DNA of 61,418 bases. It comes from Phormidium willei BDU 130791 (lineage in GTDB: Bacteria; Cyanobacteriota; Cyanobacteriia; Cyanobacteriales; Geitlerinemataceae). Where the stretch lies: assembly GCA_001637315.1 (NCBI GenBank), contig LSZA01000009.1:1-61418 (forward strand), given 5' to 3'. Made by a program: the position numbers and the translations under genes. The notes beneath the pieces are model-generated. The model saw only the letters and a list, made by a program, of their open reading frames with translations. It did no database searches and was not told where the DNA came from. Of the stretch, positions 19,692 to 26,814 are shown in pieces (within the stretch, counting starts at the first letter, position 1; every line of letters starts with the position of its first letter).

Positions 19692-19910
19692 ATGAAATAT
19701 AGCATCTTAATCCAATGGTCTGAAGAAGACGATTGTTATATTGCAAGTTTACCAGAATGGGGTGAGTTTGCCAGAACTCATGGAGATACCTATGAAGCGG
19801 CTCTTAAGAATGCAAAAGATGTTTTGGAGGATTTGGTTTTCGCCGATGATGAGGTGAATAAACCTTTACCGACTCCTCAAATTGCAATCAGTGGGTTAAC
19901 GAGTTCTTAA
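19692..19910 (+). CDS. Solitary HicB-family antitoxin-like protein
   Basis: The 72-aa protein has the HicB RNase H-like fold signature: MKYSILIQWSEEDDCYIASLPEWGE, then ARTHGDTYEAALKNAKDVLE. It lacks the C-terminal DNA-binding domain seen in longer HicB antitoxins. No hicA toxin gene is visible on either side. It begins 23 nt after prfA and converges, with a 4-nt overlap, on the CRISPR-associated WYL gene. Solitary HicB proteins are common in cyanobacteria and may have lost their toxin role. Confidence 0.8.
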   Translation: MKYSILIQWSEEDDCYIASLPEWGEFARTHGDTYEAALKNAKDVLEDLVFADDEVNKPLPTPQIAISGLTSS

Positions 19911-21358
19911 GTACGTTGATAGTGTCGGAGTTCTTGTTGAGCTTCTTGGGCCATTTTTCGGCGTAGGTCGAGGGGTAAAATGACTTCTCCATTGGGTCGC
20001 CAATCCCGTAACCGCATCAAAACATTGATATCTCCCTCACGAATCCAACCGCGATAATAGGCGTCTTCGGGGGAGCGATCGCGTAGCAATTGTAGAACCT
20101 CTTGCTGCTGGTTTGGGTCGGCGATCGCCTCAGTAATGACAGGAATTAGGTCAGCATAGCTGATGGCTTTGAAGGTGGGATGGCGTAGGGTGTTATCCAC
20201 ATAGCGTTGAGCAAACGCCGAGGGAAACCGCATTAACAGCAAGGAACGAGGAAGATAAAAATTGAATCCCCAGGCGCGATCGAGTTCTCGACGCACCACA
20301 TTGGCCTGGGGAAGTTCGCCATTGCGTCGCAGTTGTTTGAGAAAGGAGGGGATTTGCGGATCTCCCCAAGGAAGGATGGTTAGGCGATCGCTCTCGATGC
20401 GATCTAACCGATAATTATGCCAATTCAGACGACCATAGGGATCAATTCCATAGGCGCTGAGATATTTGGCTCGCCGTACATAATGTAAACAAACGGGATA
20501 GGTAATAATGGGAATTACCTTTTTAGCCGTGACCTGGTACTCAAATTGAATCACTCCTGCTAAAGGAAGCCGCCAGAGTTGTTCGAGTTGTTCTTGATAC
20601 GTGTCGACCCGATCTTGGGTGTCTGGGGGCAAAATATAGTCGAGATGAATAAAGGTATGGCCGCCATCAGAACCTGACTCCACATAGTCTTGAGATCCCT
20701 GGGAAATGAGATAGTCCCACAACTGTTCAATCACTAATTCGAGATTGGGTTGAACAAAGGAAATTGACTCTAAAATGGGTAAGAGTTGGCGAATTTGTGG
20801 CTGAGTTAATAGGTCTAAATCTGGGGAACTTGACGTTGAGAATTGGGGTAACTTTTCCGACGCAACGCATTGAAATTTGCCTCGGGGTTGTGCTGTTAAC
20901 CAGCCAAGTTGAGCCAGGTGTTTGAGGTCGTCTCGTAGGGAACGGTGAACGGTGGCGAAGGGACAACTGCTGAGGAGATCCTGGATCTCGTGGGGATTGA
21001 GTCCCGTGTAATGCTGGATTTGGTCACACCACTGGGGTTCCGAGAAGTCCCATTGGTGGGAAAACAGGAGGCTGCGGCTGCTGCGGTGACAGAGACATTG
21101 GCCATCGCCACAATGGTGGTTGAGATGGTCGGCGCTGCTATGGTCATGTTTGGGGTGGCTGGCGGCGAAGAGGCGATCGCGCAGGAGAGGGTAGCCAAAG
21201 GTGTTGGGGAGGTCTTGGGACCAGTTGGGTTGGCTTCCATAGAAGCGATTGACCCACCACCAGAGGCGAATCGACCGTTGTAGGCGGTTGGCCAGTTGTC
21301 CGGCGGCGAATCCTTGTAAGACCTCAGGCGTCGCGGCGGGGACTCGGATCTGTGTCAT
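19907..21358 (-). CDS. CRISPR-associated WYL-domain protein (TIGR03985-like), probable regulator
   Basis: The start is the ATG complementary to 21356-21358 (MTQIRVPAATPEVLQGFAAG), giving 483 aa. The N-terminal 100 residues contain RLWWWVNRFYG and a His/Cys-rich patch (H68, H71, H73, H78, H81, H82, C83, C88, C90, H91). A winged-helix-like stretch follows (RSLRDDLKHLAQLGWL). The middle and C-terminal part has the WYL-type pattern HYVRRAKYLSAYG ... NWHNYRLDRIES. The architecture resembles cyanobacterial CRISPR-associated proteins of the TIGR03985 kind; WYL proteins elsewhere regulate CRISPR loci. It diverges from the Csx3-AAA gene across 53 nt, which must hold both promoters. The family name is from memory. 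Confidence 0.72.
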   Translation of the reverse strand: MTQIRVPAATPEVLQGFAAGQLANRLQRSIRLWWWVNRFYGSQPNWSQDLPNTFGYPLLRDRLFAASHPKHDHSSADHLNHHCGDGQCLCHRSSRSLLFSHQWDFSEPQWCDQIQHYTGLNPHEIQDLLSSCPFATVHRSLRDDLKHLAQLGWLTAQPRGKFQCVASEKLPQFSTSSSPDLDLLTQPQIRQLLPILESISFVQPNLELVIEQLWDYLISQGSQDYVESGSDGGHTFIHLDYILPPDTQDRVDTYQEQLEQLWRLPLAGVIQFEYQVTAKKVIPIITYPVCLHYVRRAKYLSAYGIDPYGRLNWHNYRLDRIESDRLTILPWGDPQIPSFLKQLRRNGELPQANVVRRELDRAWGFNFYLPRSLLLMRFPSAFAQRYVDNTLRHPTFKAISYADLIPVITEAIADPNQQQEVLQLLRDRSPEDAYYRGWIREGDINVLMRLRDWRPNGEVILPLDLRRKMAQEAQQELRHYQRT

Positions 21359-21411
21359 AAGGTTAGAAGACCCCCGTTCAATCTGGATGTTAGAGTAACA
21401 CAATCGATGTC

Positions 21412-22341
21412 GTGAGGGTTTGTTCGGTGACAACCGGTTCAATTGGGATTGAGTTCCAACTCCACCGAGGTCAATCTCCCCAGGGATTAGACTATCAGGT
21501 GTTACAGATTCAATTGACGGATTCGATTGTCGGTCCTGAGGAGTTGGGTGCGATCGCGCTCCCGAAGGGGATTGATACGCGAATTGGCGTCATTTTGGAT
21601 GGACGGGCCCCCATTTGGCTGTATGGCTATCTTATCCATGAACTGCATCCCACGGCTTGGGTGGCTTGTCATGATCCCCGCCTGGGTGGGGTGGTGGTGG
21701 CGACTCATGTGAAGGGGGTACAGGTGGGTGAGGTGATTCCTTTAATCCCAGATGGCGATCGCTTGCATCCAGCGTTAATGGTGGTGGGACCACCGGATAG
21801 TGGTAAAAGCGTGTTTTCCCATCGTTTATTTCAGACACTTCTGACCAGTTATCCGAATATTTACCTACAACGAGCTAATTGGGATGGGGAGGGAAACTAC
21901 ACCTTGGAACTTCCTCCAGACCAAGATCCCGAGGTGTTTAAGGCGGCGAATAAGGGAGGATTAACGGAGCGATTTTTTCCTTATCATGCCAATGCAATTT
22001 TGGCACTACGTCGGCAAAAAGATTTAACAATTGTTGATGTGGGGGGGATGGTTCAGCCGGAGAAACAGCCGATTTTAGAGGCCTGTACTCATTATCTGAT
22101 TATTAGTTCTCGGCGGGAGGAGGTGGAACGTTGGCATGAATTTTGTCGCGATCGGGGTAATTTGACGCCAGTGGCAGTGATTCATAGTACTCTGGAAGAA
22201 TGCGAGGTCATTCACCAGGAGCATCCAGTCCTTGAGGTGACTTGTGGCCCCTGGATTCGCGGGAATGCTTGTCCTGTTCCTGAACTGGTGTTGGCTGAAA
22301 TTCAGAAATTGCTTCCGAGTACCTCTCAGTCAAATTGTTAG
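21412..22341 (+). CDS. csx3: Csx3 domain fused to a P-loop NTPase (CRISPR ancillary protein)
   Basis: The protein is 309 aa from a GTG at 21412 (a GTG at 21427 is an alternative). Residues 1-110 match the Csx3 domain: LDYQVLQIQL, then RAPIWLYGYLIHELHPTAWV and CHDPRLGG. H79, D88 and R90 have the spacing of the catalytic H60/D69/R71 of the archaeal ring nuclease Crn3, which cleaves cyclic tetra-adenylate. Residues 120-305 form an AAA/kinase-like NTPase with Walker A GPPDSGKS (126-133) and a hydrophobic LTIVDVGG strand as a possible Walker B. Csx3-AAA fusions are known from cyanobacterial type III loci. It probably terminates or tunes cyclic oligoadenylate signalling. Confidence 0.82.
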   Translation: MRVCSVTTGSIGIEFQLHRGQSPQGLDYQVLQIQLTDSIVGPEELGAIALPKGIDTRIGVILDGRAPIWLYGYLIHELHPTAWVACHDPRLGGVVVATHVKGVQVGEVIPLIPDGDRLHPALMVVGPPDSGKSVFSHRLFQTLLTSYPNIYLQRANWDGEGNYTLELPPDQDPEVFKAANKGGLTERFFPYHANAILALRRQKDLTIVDVGGMVQPEKQPILEACTHYLIISSRREEVERWHEFCRDRGNLTPVAVIHSTLEECEVIHQEHPVLEVTCGPWIRGNACPVPELVLAEIQKLLPSTSQSNC

Positions 22342-22413
22342 TGGTGATGGCTTCTATGACATCTTCTTTGGTACATGGCAGGTTTGAGAGGTTTTCATTG
22401 GACTTTTTGTAGT

Positions 22414-22433
22414 ACACAGTAGTTTTACTGTGT
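22414..22433. promoter_or_regulatory. Perfect palindrome upstream of the cold-shock-domain gene
   Basis: ACACAGTA (22414-22421) and TACTGTGT (22426-22433) are perfect inverted repeats with a 4-nt spacer. The element ends 27 nt before the ATG at 22461, so it could be an operator; it could also be a weak terminator for csx3, though only TTGATTTT follows. Confidence 0.4.
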
Positions 22434-22460
22434 TTGATTTTATCGCATATTATCGGTTAC

Positions 22461-23258
22461 ATGAACATAGAATTTGGAAATATCACAAGCTATAATCCCG
22501 ATCGAGGGTTTGGATTCATCAGTCGTACTTTCTTGAATCCTAATCAAAAAATCTTCTTTCATATCAAGAAAATAAAGAGGAGATATCCTCAGTTAGCTCA
22601 AAAACTGGATGGCGGTGAACCTTTTAAAGCTATCTCTTGCTGGTATGAAGTTGAAACCACACAAAAAGGAGAGCAAATGAGTCGGCTGTGGCTAAACGTA
22701 GAAAGTATTCCTCAAAGTTATAGCCCTGAATTATCTGGCTTGATCCAGCACGTAGAGACTATCTGGAAAAATATAAGCTCTCCCAAACCAAGTTGGCTTG
22801 ACATGGTAACATCAGAATTGATTGGAGTTGAGCGTAAGAATGAACTTGGCATTGAGCGAGAGAAGCTAAAGACTCAACTCAGAAATGCGGAGGAAGAGCG
22901 GCGTAAACAAGCAGAACATCAACAAAACAAAGGAATTGAACTACTCAGAAAAAAATATAAACTAACACAGGATCAAGGTGATGAATTGTATCAGCTACTA
23001 ACACAAATGCGTCCTTTGCAGTTCACCCATAGTAAGCGACTATCAGCCTATATTGTCAGGCAAAAACTTGGTTATAAGTACAAAAAAATATCAGGCGTTT
23101 TAAGGATGGAGCTAGATGGGGAAGAATGGGACTTTCATGGAGGATTTCCTCCAGAAATTTACAAAATTATTTGTATGGAGCTTGGTTTAGAAAGTCAGAA
23201 TACCCTTGCTAGACCTGGAAACTTTACACCTTTTGAAGAGTTTTACTCAGGCATTTAG
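22461..23258 (+). CDS. Unrecognised protein: cold-shock domain, coiled coil and novel C-terminal domain
   Basis: The start at ATG 22461 gives 265 aa. Residues 1-82 form a clear cold-shock (OB) domain: NITSYNPDRGFGFI carries the RNP1-like RGFGFI (15-20), and IFFHI (31-35) is RNP2-like, so single-stranded RNA or DNA binding is likely. Residues 122-165 are a charged coiled coil (EREKLKTQLRNAEEERRKQ). Residues 170-265 form a further domain I do not recognise, with KRLSAYIVRQKLGYKYKKIS and DGEEWDFHGGFPPEIYK. The gene is much richer in A+T than the neighbouring core genes, which points to transfer. It sits between csx3-AAA and cas6 on the same strand, so it may be a CRISPR ancillary component; that is inference from position. 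Confidence 0.75.
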   Translation: MNIEFGNITSYNPDRGFGFISRTFLNPNQKIFFHIKKIKRRYPQLAQKLDGGEPFKAISCWYEVETTQKGEQMSRLWLNVESIPQSYSPELSGLIQHVETIWKNISSPKPSWLDMVTSELIGVERKNELGIEREKLKTQLRNAEEERRKQAEHQQNKGIELLRKKYKLTQDQGDELYQLLTQMRPLQFTHSKRLSAYIVRQKLGYKYKKISGVLRMELDGEEWDFHGGFPPEIYKIICMELGLESQNTLARPGNFTPFEEFYSGI

Positions 23259-23388
23259 AACATTAGAATATGTATTCATAGCAGTCATAATGCACGGCAA
23301 CAAAAATAGAGTAGATATAAGCGAGGTTTTAGGTTTTTCTAATTTCAACTTAGGACATGATACCTTTTTTAAAAGTCGTGCCATAGAC

Positions 23389-23440
23389 GGGAGGGCGAAC
23401 AGTAGTCAGCGAGCGATAGTTGAGCTGCTGTTCGCCCTCC
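23389..23440. repeat. Long imperfect hairpin between the cold-shock gene and cas6
   Basis: GGAGGGCGAACAG (23390-23402) is matched exactly by CTGTTCGCCCTCC (23428-23440). The stem extends inward by three more pairs, including one G-T wobble, leaving a loop of about 19 nt. GC-rich hairpins with GGGCGAAC-type arms are frequent as dispersed intergenic palindromes in cyanobacteria. The arm is far richer in G+C than its AT-rich surroundings, suggesting insertion. No coding frame in this 284-nt gap is convincing. Confidence 0.55.
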
Positions 23441-23506
23441 TCCAACGTTAATGTGTAGCAATTATTTCGAAATGGTATAAAAAGTTAAAAAAACTATTAA
23501 ATCCCT

Positions 23507-23528
23507 TTTAGGTTCGGTTAAACCTAAA
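23507..23528. promoter_or_regulatory. Palindrome directly upstream of cas6, possible operator
   Basis: TTTAGGTT (23507-23514) and AACCTAAA (23521-23528) are perfect inverted repeats with a 6-nt spacer, ending 14 nt before the cas6 ATG. The position, between an AT-rich promoter-like stretch (TATAAAAAG near 23476) and the start codon, suits an operator or a 5' UTR hairpin. Confidence 0.4.
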
Positions 23529-23542
23529 TCAATATCATCATA

Positions 23543-24346
23543 ATGCTAATCCGATCGCACTGGACCCTAACCCCATCCGATACCGCCGTTCTCCCCCGTA
23601 GCTACCACCTCGAACTGGTGAAACACCTCCACGAACGACTGGAGTTAGACCTGGGAGGACAGCAAACCCCCAGCTTGACCTTTTCCGGACTCATTGGTTC
23701 CGCCACCCGCACCCCCGACTTTGTCACCTTTCATCCCGAACAACCCTATCACCTCTCCCTGTCTGGCTTATCTGAGACGACCTCTAAAGCCATTTTCAAC
23801 CTAGACTTAGGGGAAACCTTAGAATTTTTGGGATCTCAATTTCGAGTGTGCGATCGCCACCAAGATATCACAACGTACGACCAACTCTATACAGAACTGA
23901 TCGCCAACGAACCCGAACCCGAGCGACAATTGAACCTCAAATTCCTAACCCCCACCAGCTTTTCCAAAAAACGAATTTACCTTCCCCTCCCCGTACCGCG
24001 TCTGCTGTTTCAAAGTTGGCTCGATCGCTGGAATGAATTCGCACCCGTCTATCTCGGCAGTTACGATCTGTTAGACTACTTAGAAGACGCGATCGCCCTC
24101 AAATACCACAACATCAAAAGTGCCCGTTTTCAACTCTACCGCTCCTTCGTGACCGGGTTTCTCGGCGAAATCACCTTACAAATCCCCCAACGCACCGACC
24201 CCCTCATCAGCCAAGTTGCCAACTTACTCGTTCACTATAGCAACTTTTGCGGAACTGGCGCCAAGACCCGGCTTGGAATGGGATATAGTCAGTATCAACT
24301 TCGCCAACAGCCTTCAGACTCTAAAGAAACCTCAAAGAACTGCTAA
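23543..24346 (+). CDS. cas6: CRISPR-associated endoribonuclease Cas6
   Basis: Cas6 cuts CRISPR repeat RNA to make crRNAs. The 267-aa protein has a duplicated ferredoxin-like (RAMP) layout and ends with the glycine-rich loop GTGAKTRLGMG (237-247), the family hallmark. Early segments such as SYHLELVKHLHERLEL and the LTFSGLIGSATRTPDFVTFHP block fit subtype Cas6 proteins of cyanobacteria. The start is the ATG at 23543. Its base composition is closer to the core genome than that of its neighbours. The effector gene follows 2 nt later, so they form an operon. No repeat array is visible in this window, so its substrate must be elsewhere. Confidence 0.88.
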   Translation: MLIRSHWTLTPSDTAVLPRSYHLELVKHLHERLELDLGGQQTPSLTFSGLIGSATRTPDFVTFHPEQPYHLSLSGLSETTSKAIFNLDLGETLEFLGSQFRVCDRHQDITTYDQLYTELIANEPEPERQLNLKFLTPTSFSKKRIYLPLPVPRLLFQSWLDRWNEFAPVYLGSYDLLDYLEDAIALKYHNIKSARFQLYRSFVTGFLGEITLQIPQRTDPLISQVANLLVHYSNFCGTGAKTRLGMGYSQYQLRQQPSDSKETSKNC

Positions 24347-24348
24347 GT

Positions 24349-25512
24349 ATGTCAACCACAATTTTATCCACCATCGGAACCAGCCTACTAACCAATCAAA
24401 TCAATCGCAATAACAGTGAGGAAAAAACCTGGTATCCACAATTACGAGATAGTGCCAACCTTAAAGACACTGAACTTCCAGATGATAGTGAAGTTCGACA
24501 AATCATCTCGATTTTGAGAGAGCGAGCCATTCAAAAACTCCAAGACAGTAATATCCAAGCCATTCGTCGTGCTAGTGCTGAACTAAATGGAATTTATGGA
24601 TTTTATCATGATGACCTAGCCGGAGAATCCAGACCCGGTGACTTTCATTGGTTGATTGCAACAGATACCTATCAGGGAATTACCACCGCACAGATTGTCA
24701 AAGACTTTCTTCTGTCTCAAGGACTTTTAGTTGATAGTTATGCACCAGATAACTTATCCACAGTCAGCACTCAAACATTTTCTGATGGCATAGACAATCT
24801 CATTGGCTGGCTCGAAGAAACGATTAAACCTTTACGGGATAACCCACAATCAAAAATTTGTTTTAATCTCGTTGGCGGCTTCAAGAGCCTCCAAGGCTAC
24901 TTAAATACCATTGGTATGTTTTACGCTGACGAAATTATCTATATTTTTGAAGGAGAACGGTCAGAACTTATAACCATTCCACGACTTCCGATTACCGTTG
25001 ATTACGAAGGACTCAGTCGCTATAAACAAGAACTGGCATTGATGGCGGCGGGAGCAACCATCTCCATGGAAGTGTTACAAGGGATTCCAGAATCCATGAT
25101 TTATCCCGCTGGAGAACCAGACGTTATGCTTTCACTTTGGGGACAATTAGTCTGGAATCAATGTAAAGTAAAACTCCTATCCTCAGAATTACTGGAGTTA
25201 CCCTATATTGCCTATCGAGATTCCTTTAAGGCAGATTATAAGGCGATTACCAGTGCTATTGAGCGCTTTAGGGTTCAAGAAAATTTAGTGAACGTGTCCA
25301 AACTTTTAATAGACTCTCAAGGAGACACAAGCGTTCTGAATTCTAGGTTTAACTACACTCGCTATCAAGGAACTCCTAAGAACAAAAAAATTGACCATTT
25401 TCGTGTAAACTTGAGTCAGCGAATTAGCTGTGAGCAACAGGATGATAAACTCCTGTTGCGATATTATGGAACTCACAATCACGTAGAAGGAAAAGAAGAG
25501 ATAAGACACTAA
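24349..25512 (+). CDS. CARF-RelE fusion, Cami1-like cyclic-oligoadenylate-activated mRNA interferase
   Basis: The 387-aa protein starts 2 nt after cas6. Residues 1-205 look like a CARF domain of the APE2256 / Csm6-like group: TTILSTIGTSLLT at the start, then ICFNLVGGFKSLQGYLN (171-187) and YADEIIYIFEG. Residues 285-387 resemble a RelE/ParE toxin fold: helices with SFKADYKA and VQENLVNVSKLLIDSQGD, then strands DHFRVNLSQRISC (349-361) and LLLRYYGTHNHVE (368-380). The described CARF-RelE protein Cami1 cleaves ribosome-bound mRNA when it binds cyclic tetra-adenylate; I infer the same role. Alternative: a ring nuclease with an inert C-terminus. Confidence 0.72.
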   Translation: MSTTILSTIGTSLLTNQINRNNSEEKTWYPQLRDSANLKDTELPDDSEVRQIISILRERAIQKLQDSNIQAIRRASAELNGIYGFYHDDLAGESRPGDFHWLIATDTYQGITTAQIVKDFLLSQGLLVDSYAPDNLSTVSTQTFSDGIDNLIGWLEETIKPLRDNPQSKICFNLVGGFKSLQGYLNTIGMFYADEIIYIFEGERSELITIPRLPITVDYEGLSRYKQELALMAAGATISMEVLQGIPESMIYPAGEPDVMLSLWGQLVWNQCKVKLLSSELLELPYIAYRDSFKADYKAITSAIERFRVQENLVNVSKLLIDSQGDTSVLNSRFNYTRYQGTPKNKKIDHFRVNLSQRISCEQQDDKLLLRYYGTHNHVEGKEEIRH

Positions 25513-25550
25513 GCGAAAAGCGTTCACTAGAAAAATACAATCATTCAACC

Positions 25551-25781
25551 ATGAAAACTATTGACAAGAGTGAAATTACAGATAACTTCCTAGAAATCCT
25601 AGAGCAAATTCAATCAGAAGGCGAGGAAGTTTTAGTGACCGAAGATAGTCAGCCAATTCTTAAAATTTCTCCCTATCAGAAATCTCCAACAACAGCAGAG
25701 CTATTTGGGGAACTGAGGGGAAAAGTTCAGTATTTTGAAGATTTGACTCAACCCACGGTAGAAGAATGGCAAGAGAGTTAA
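25551..25781 (+). CDS. Phd/YefM-type antitoxin
   Basis: The 76-aa protein starts MKTIDKSEITDNFLEILEQIQ and contains EEVLVTEDSQPILKISPYQ, the pattern of Phd/YefM DNA-binding antitoxins (N-terminal DNA binding, C-terminal toxin neutralisation). It overlaps the following PIN toxin gene by 16 nt and lies 38 nt after the CARF-RelE gene on the same strand. It should repress its own promoter; no operator was identified. Confidence 0.85.
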   Translation: MKTIDKSEITDNFLEILEQIQSEGEEVLVTEDSQPILKISPYQKSPTTAELFGELRGKVQYFEDLTQPTVEEWQES

Positions 25782-26170
25782 GCATTGTCCTAGATACTTG
25801 TGCCTTGATTTGGTGGAGTTTAGATCCAGAGAAACTGTCACAAGCTGCTAGACAAGCTTGCGAGGTGATGGAACAAGAGAAAAATGGCTATGTTCCTTCT
25901 ATTGCGATTTGGGAGATTGCCCTAAAAGTAAAGCGAAACAAACTGGATTTAGGGGTTAAAGTTGAAGACTACGTCGCTGCACTGAAACAGTCAGATGTTG
26001 TGACCATTGTACCTATCGACGAAGATATTTGGTTAGAAACCGTGCAACTCAATTGGGAACATCGCGACCCAGCAGATCGTGTTGTCGTGGCGATCGCCCA
26101 AATGACTCAATCATCAATTATGACAGCAGATACAAAAATTGCCAAATTCTATCCATCTATCATTTGGTAA
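25766..26170 (+). CDS. VapC-like PIN-domain toxin ribonuclease
   Basis: The 134-aa protein has the PIN acidic residues: D10 in IVLDTCAL, E in AIWEIALKVK, D in RDPADRVVVAIA and D in MTADTKIAKF. PIN toxins of this kind cleave tRNA or rRNA. The start ATG at 25766 lies within the antitoxin gene. Together with the Phd-like partner it makes a complete toxin-antitoxin module at the edge of the CRISPR ancillary island. It converges on moaB. Confidence 0.88.
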   Translation: MARELSIVLDTCALIWWSLDPEKLSQAARQACEVMEQEKNGYVPSIAIWEIALKVKRNKLDLGVKVEDYVAALKQSDVVTIVPIDEDIWLETVQLNWEHRDPADRVVVAIAQMTQSSIMTADTKIAKFYPSIIW

Positions 26171-26221
26171 TTTGAACCTGGACTGAGTTACTCTGGTTCC
26201 ATTTCTAGATCAAAATCCCCC

Positions 26222-26752
26222 TCACTCCTCCAACAAACGCGGTATCAACGAGACTAAATTACAAGGACGATAACGACTATCCAACTGTAAACAAAGAATC
26301 TCATCCCAGCCATCACAACAGGCTCCCGAGGACCCCGGTAACGCAAACAAATACGTTCCCTGAGCTACTCCCGCCGTGGCTCGCGACTGCAACGCCGAGA
26401 CCCCAATCTTCTCATAACTGACGCGGCGGAACAGTTCCCCAAAACCGGGAATCTCCTTCTCGCAAACCTCTGCCAACGCCTCCGGAGTCACATCTCGGCC
26501 CGTAATTCCTGTCCCCCCCGTCGTAATCACCACATCCACCTGGGGATGCTTCACCCACTCCCACAACACCGCCACAATCGCCTCCCGTTCATCAGCAACC
26601 AGCCGCCGCTCAACTAACTGATGTCCAGCGGCTTCAAGGCGTTCCACTAACACTTGTCCCGACTTGTCCGTCTCCAAAGTACGGCTGTCGGAAATGGTCA
26701 AAATAGCAATGTTGACGGGGATAAACGGACGAGAGTCGTCGATACCGAGCAT
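26222..26752 (-). CDS. moaB: Molybdenum cofactor biosynthesis protein MoaB/MogA family
   Basis: The start complementary to 26750-26752 (MLGIDDSRPFIPVNIAILTISDSR) gives 176 aa; an in-frame start 60 nt upstream seems too long. The molybdopterin-binding domain shows ITTGGTGITGRDVTPEAL and FALPGSSGACCDGWDEIL. The family adenylylates molybdopterin before metal insertion, although several MoaB proteins are of unclear function. It lies 60-odd nt downstream of the CBS kinase on the same strand. Confidence 0.9.
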   Translation of the reverse strand: MLGIDDSRPFIPVNIAILTISDSRTLETDKSGQVLVERLEAAGHQLVERRLVADEREAIVAVLWEWVKHPQVDVVITTGGTGITGRDVTPEALAEVCEKEIPGFGELFRRVSYEKIGVSALQSRATAGVAQGTYLFALPGSSGACCDGWDEILCLQLDSRYRPCNLVSLIPRLLEE

Positions 26753-26814
26753 AGTTGCAAATGGGAAAATTGAGGGGTCGTTGCCAGTCACAGGCTGACA
26801 GCCAGGATACACCC

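Noticed and set aside
20945..21283. Plus-strand frame rich in Ala, Val and Glu opposite the WYL regulator
   Set aside because: It is a mirror of the His/Cys-rich coding region of the regulator; no ribosome binding site or known motif.
23206..23451. 81-codon frame after the cold-shock gene
   Set aside because: It overlaps the end of the cold-shock gene in another frame, spans the hairpin and has no recognisable content.
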